6,496 bases of DNA, from NCBI GenBank assembly GCA_017556595.1, contig JAFYML010000137.1, forward strand, positions 1 through 6,496, in the 5' to 3' direction. Positions 6,474 to 6,496 of this stretch are shown here, piece after piece; the first letter of the stretch is position 1; each line of letters starts with the position of its first letter. The stretch comes from Bacteroides sp. GTDB taxonomy: Bacteria > Bacteroidota > Bacteroidia > Bacteroidales > Bacteroidaceae. The notes under the pieces are model-generated. The model made no database searches, was not told where the DNA came from, and worked only from the letters and a program-made list of their open reading frames with translations. The translations under genes and the position numbers were made by a program.

Positions 6474-6496
6474 GAGTTATGAATTATGAATTATGA
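6474..6496. repeat. Tandem heptamer repeat after the kdsC-like gene
   Basis: GAGTTAT at 6474-6480 is followed by GAATTAT at 6481-6487 and 6488-6494, then GA at the window edge, so the array may continue outside. It begins 5 bases after the phosphatase stop codon. AT-rich TTATGAA-type heptamers between genes are, as I recall, common in Bacteroidetes genomes; no function is evident and the spacing gives no terminator hairpin. Confidence 0.7.

Overview
The window looks like Bacteroidales chromosomal DNA (Bacteroides, Prevotella or a relative; I cannot name the genus). The evidence is a SusC/SusD outer-membrane pair, the absence of Shine-Dalgarno sequences before the genes, and matches to the Bacteroidetes promoter consensus (TTTG, about 19-21 bases, TAnnTTTG). 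There are two blocks that diverge from an intergenic region of about 194 bp at 4388-4581.

Left block, minus strand. A complete SusC/RagA-type TonB-dependent transporter (4387 to 1322) is followed after 26 bp by a SusD/RagB-type surface lipoprotein (from 1295), which runs off the left edge of the window after 431 residues. Together these form the glycan-capturing, glycan-importing outer-membrane core of a polysaccharide-utilisation-type locus. Any glycoside hydrolases and regulator lie outside the window, so the substrate cannot be told.

Right block, plus strand. Three tightly packed genes probably form one operon: a small FMN nitroreductase, a Rossmann/DUF2520 protein that overlaps it by an ATGA junction, and 28 bp later a KdsC-like HAD phosphatase starting at GTG. 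This is a housekeeping-type cluster. The phosphatase points to Kdo (lipopolysaccharide core) synthesis or a related nonulosonate pathway. The window ends in a tandem TTATGAA-type heptamer repeat.

The least ordinary part is the divergent intergenic region. It holds a perfect 18-bp direct repeat with a 22-bp period, each copy centred on the palindrome CCTTAAGG. A further inverted TAGCCT motif can pair with the repeats. The plus strand carries two consensus promoters. One serves the nitroreductase operon; the other overlaps the susC start codon and reads outward through the susC leader. The minus strand has no consensus -7 element for susC. This suggests a regulated susC promoter and possibly a short cis-antisense RNA, but that is inference from sequence alone. 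I see no CRISPR, mobile element, phage, tRNA or rRNA, and no clearly new multi-gene system.
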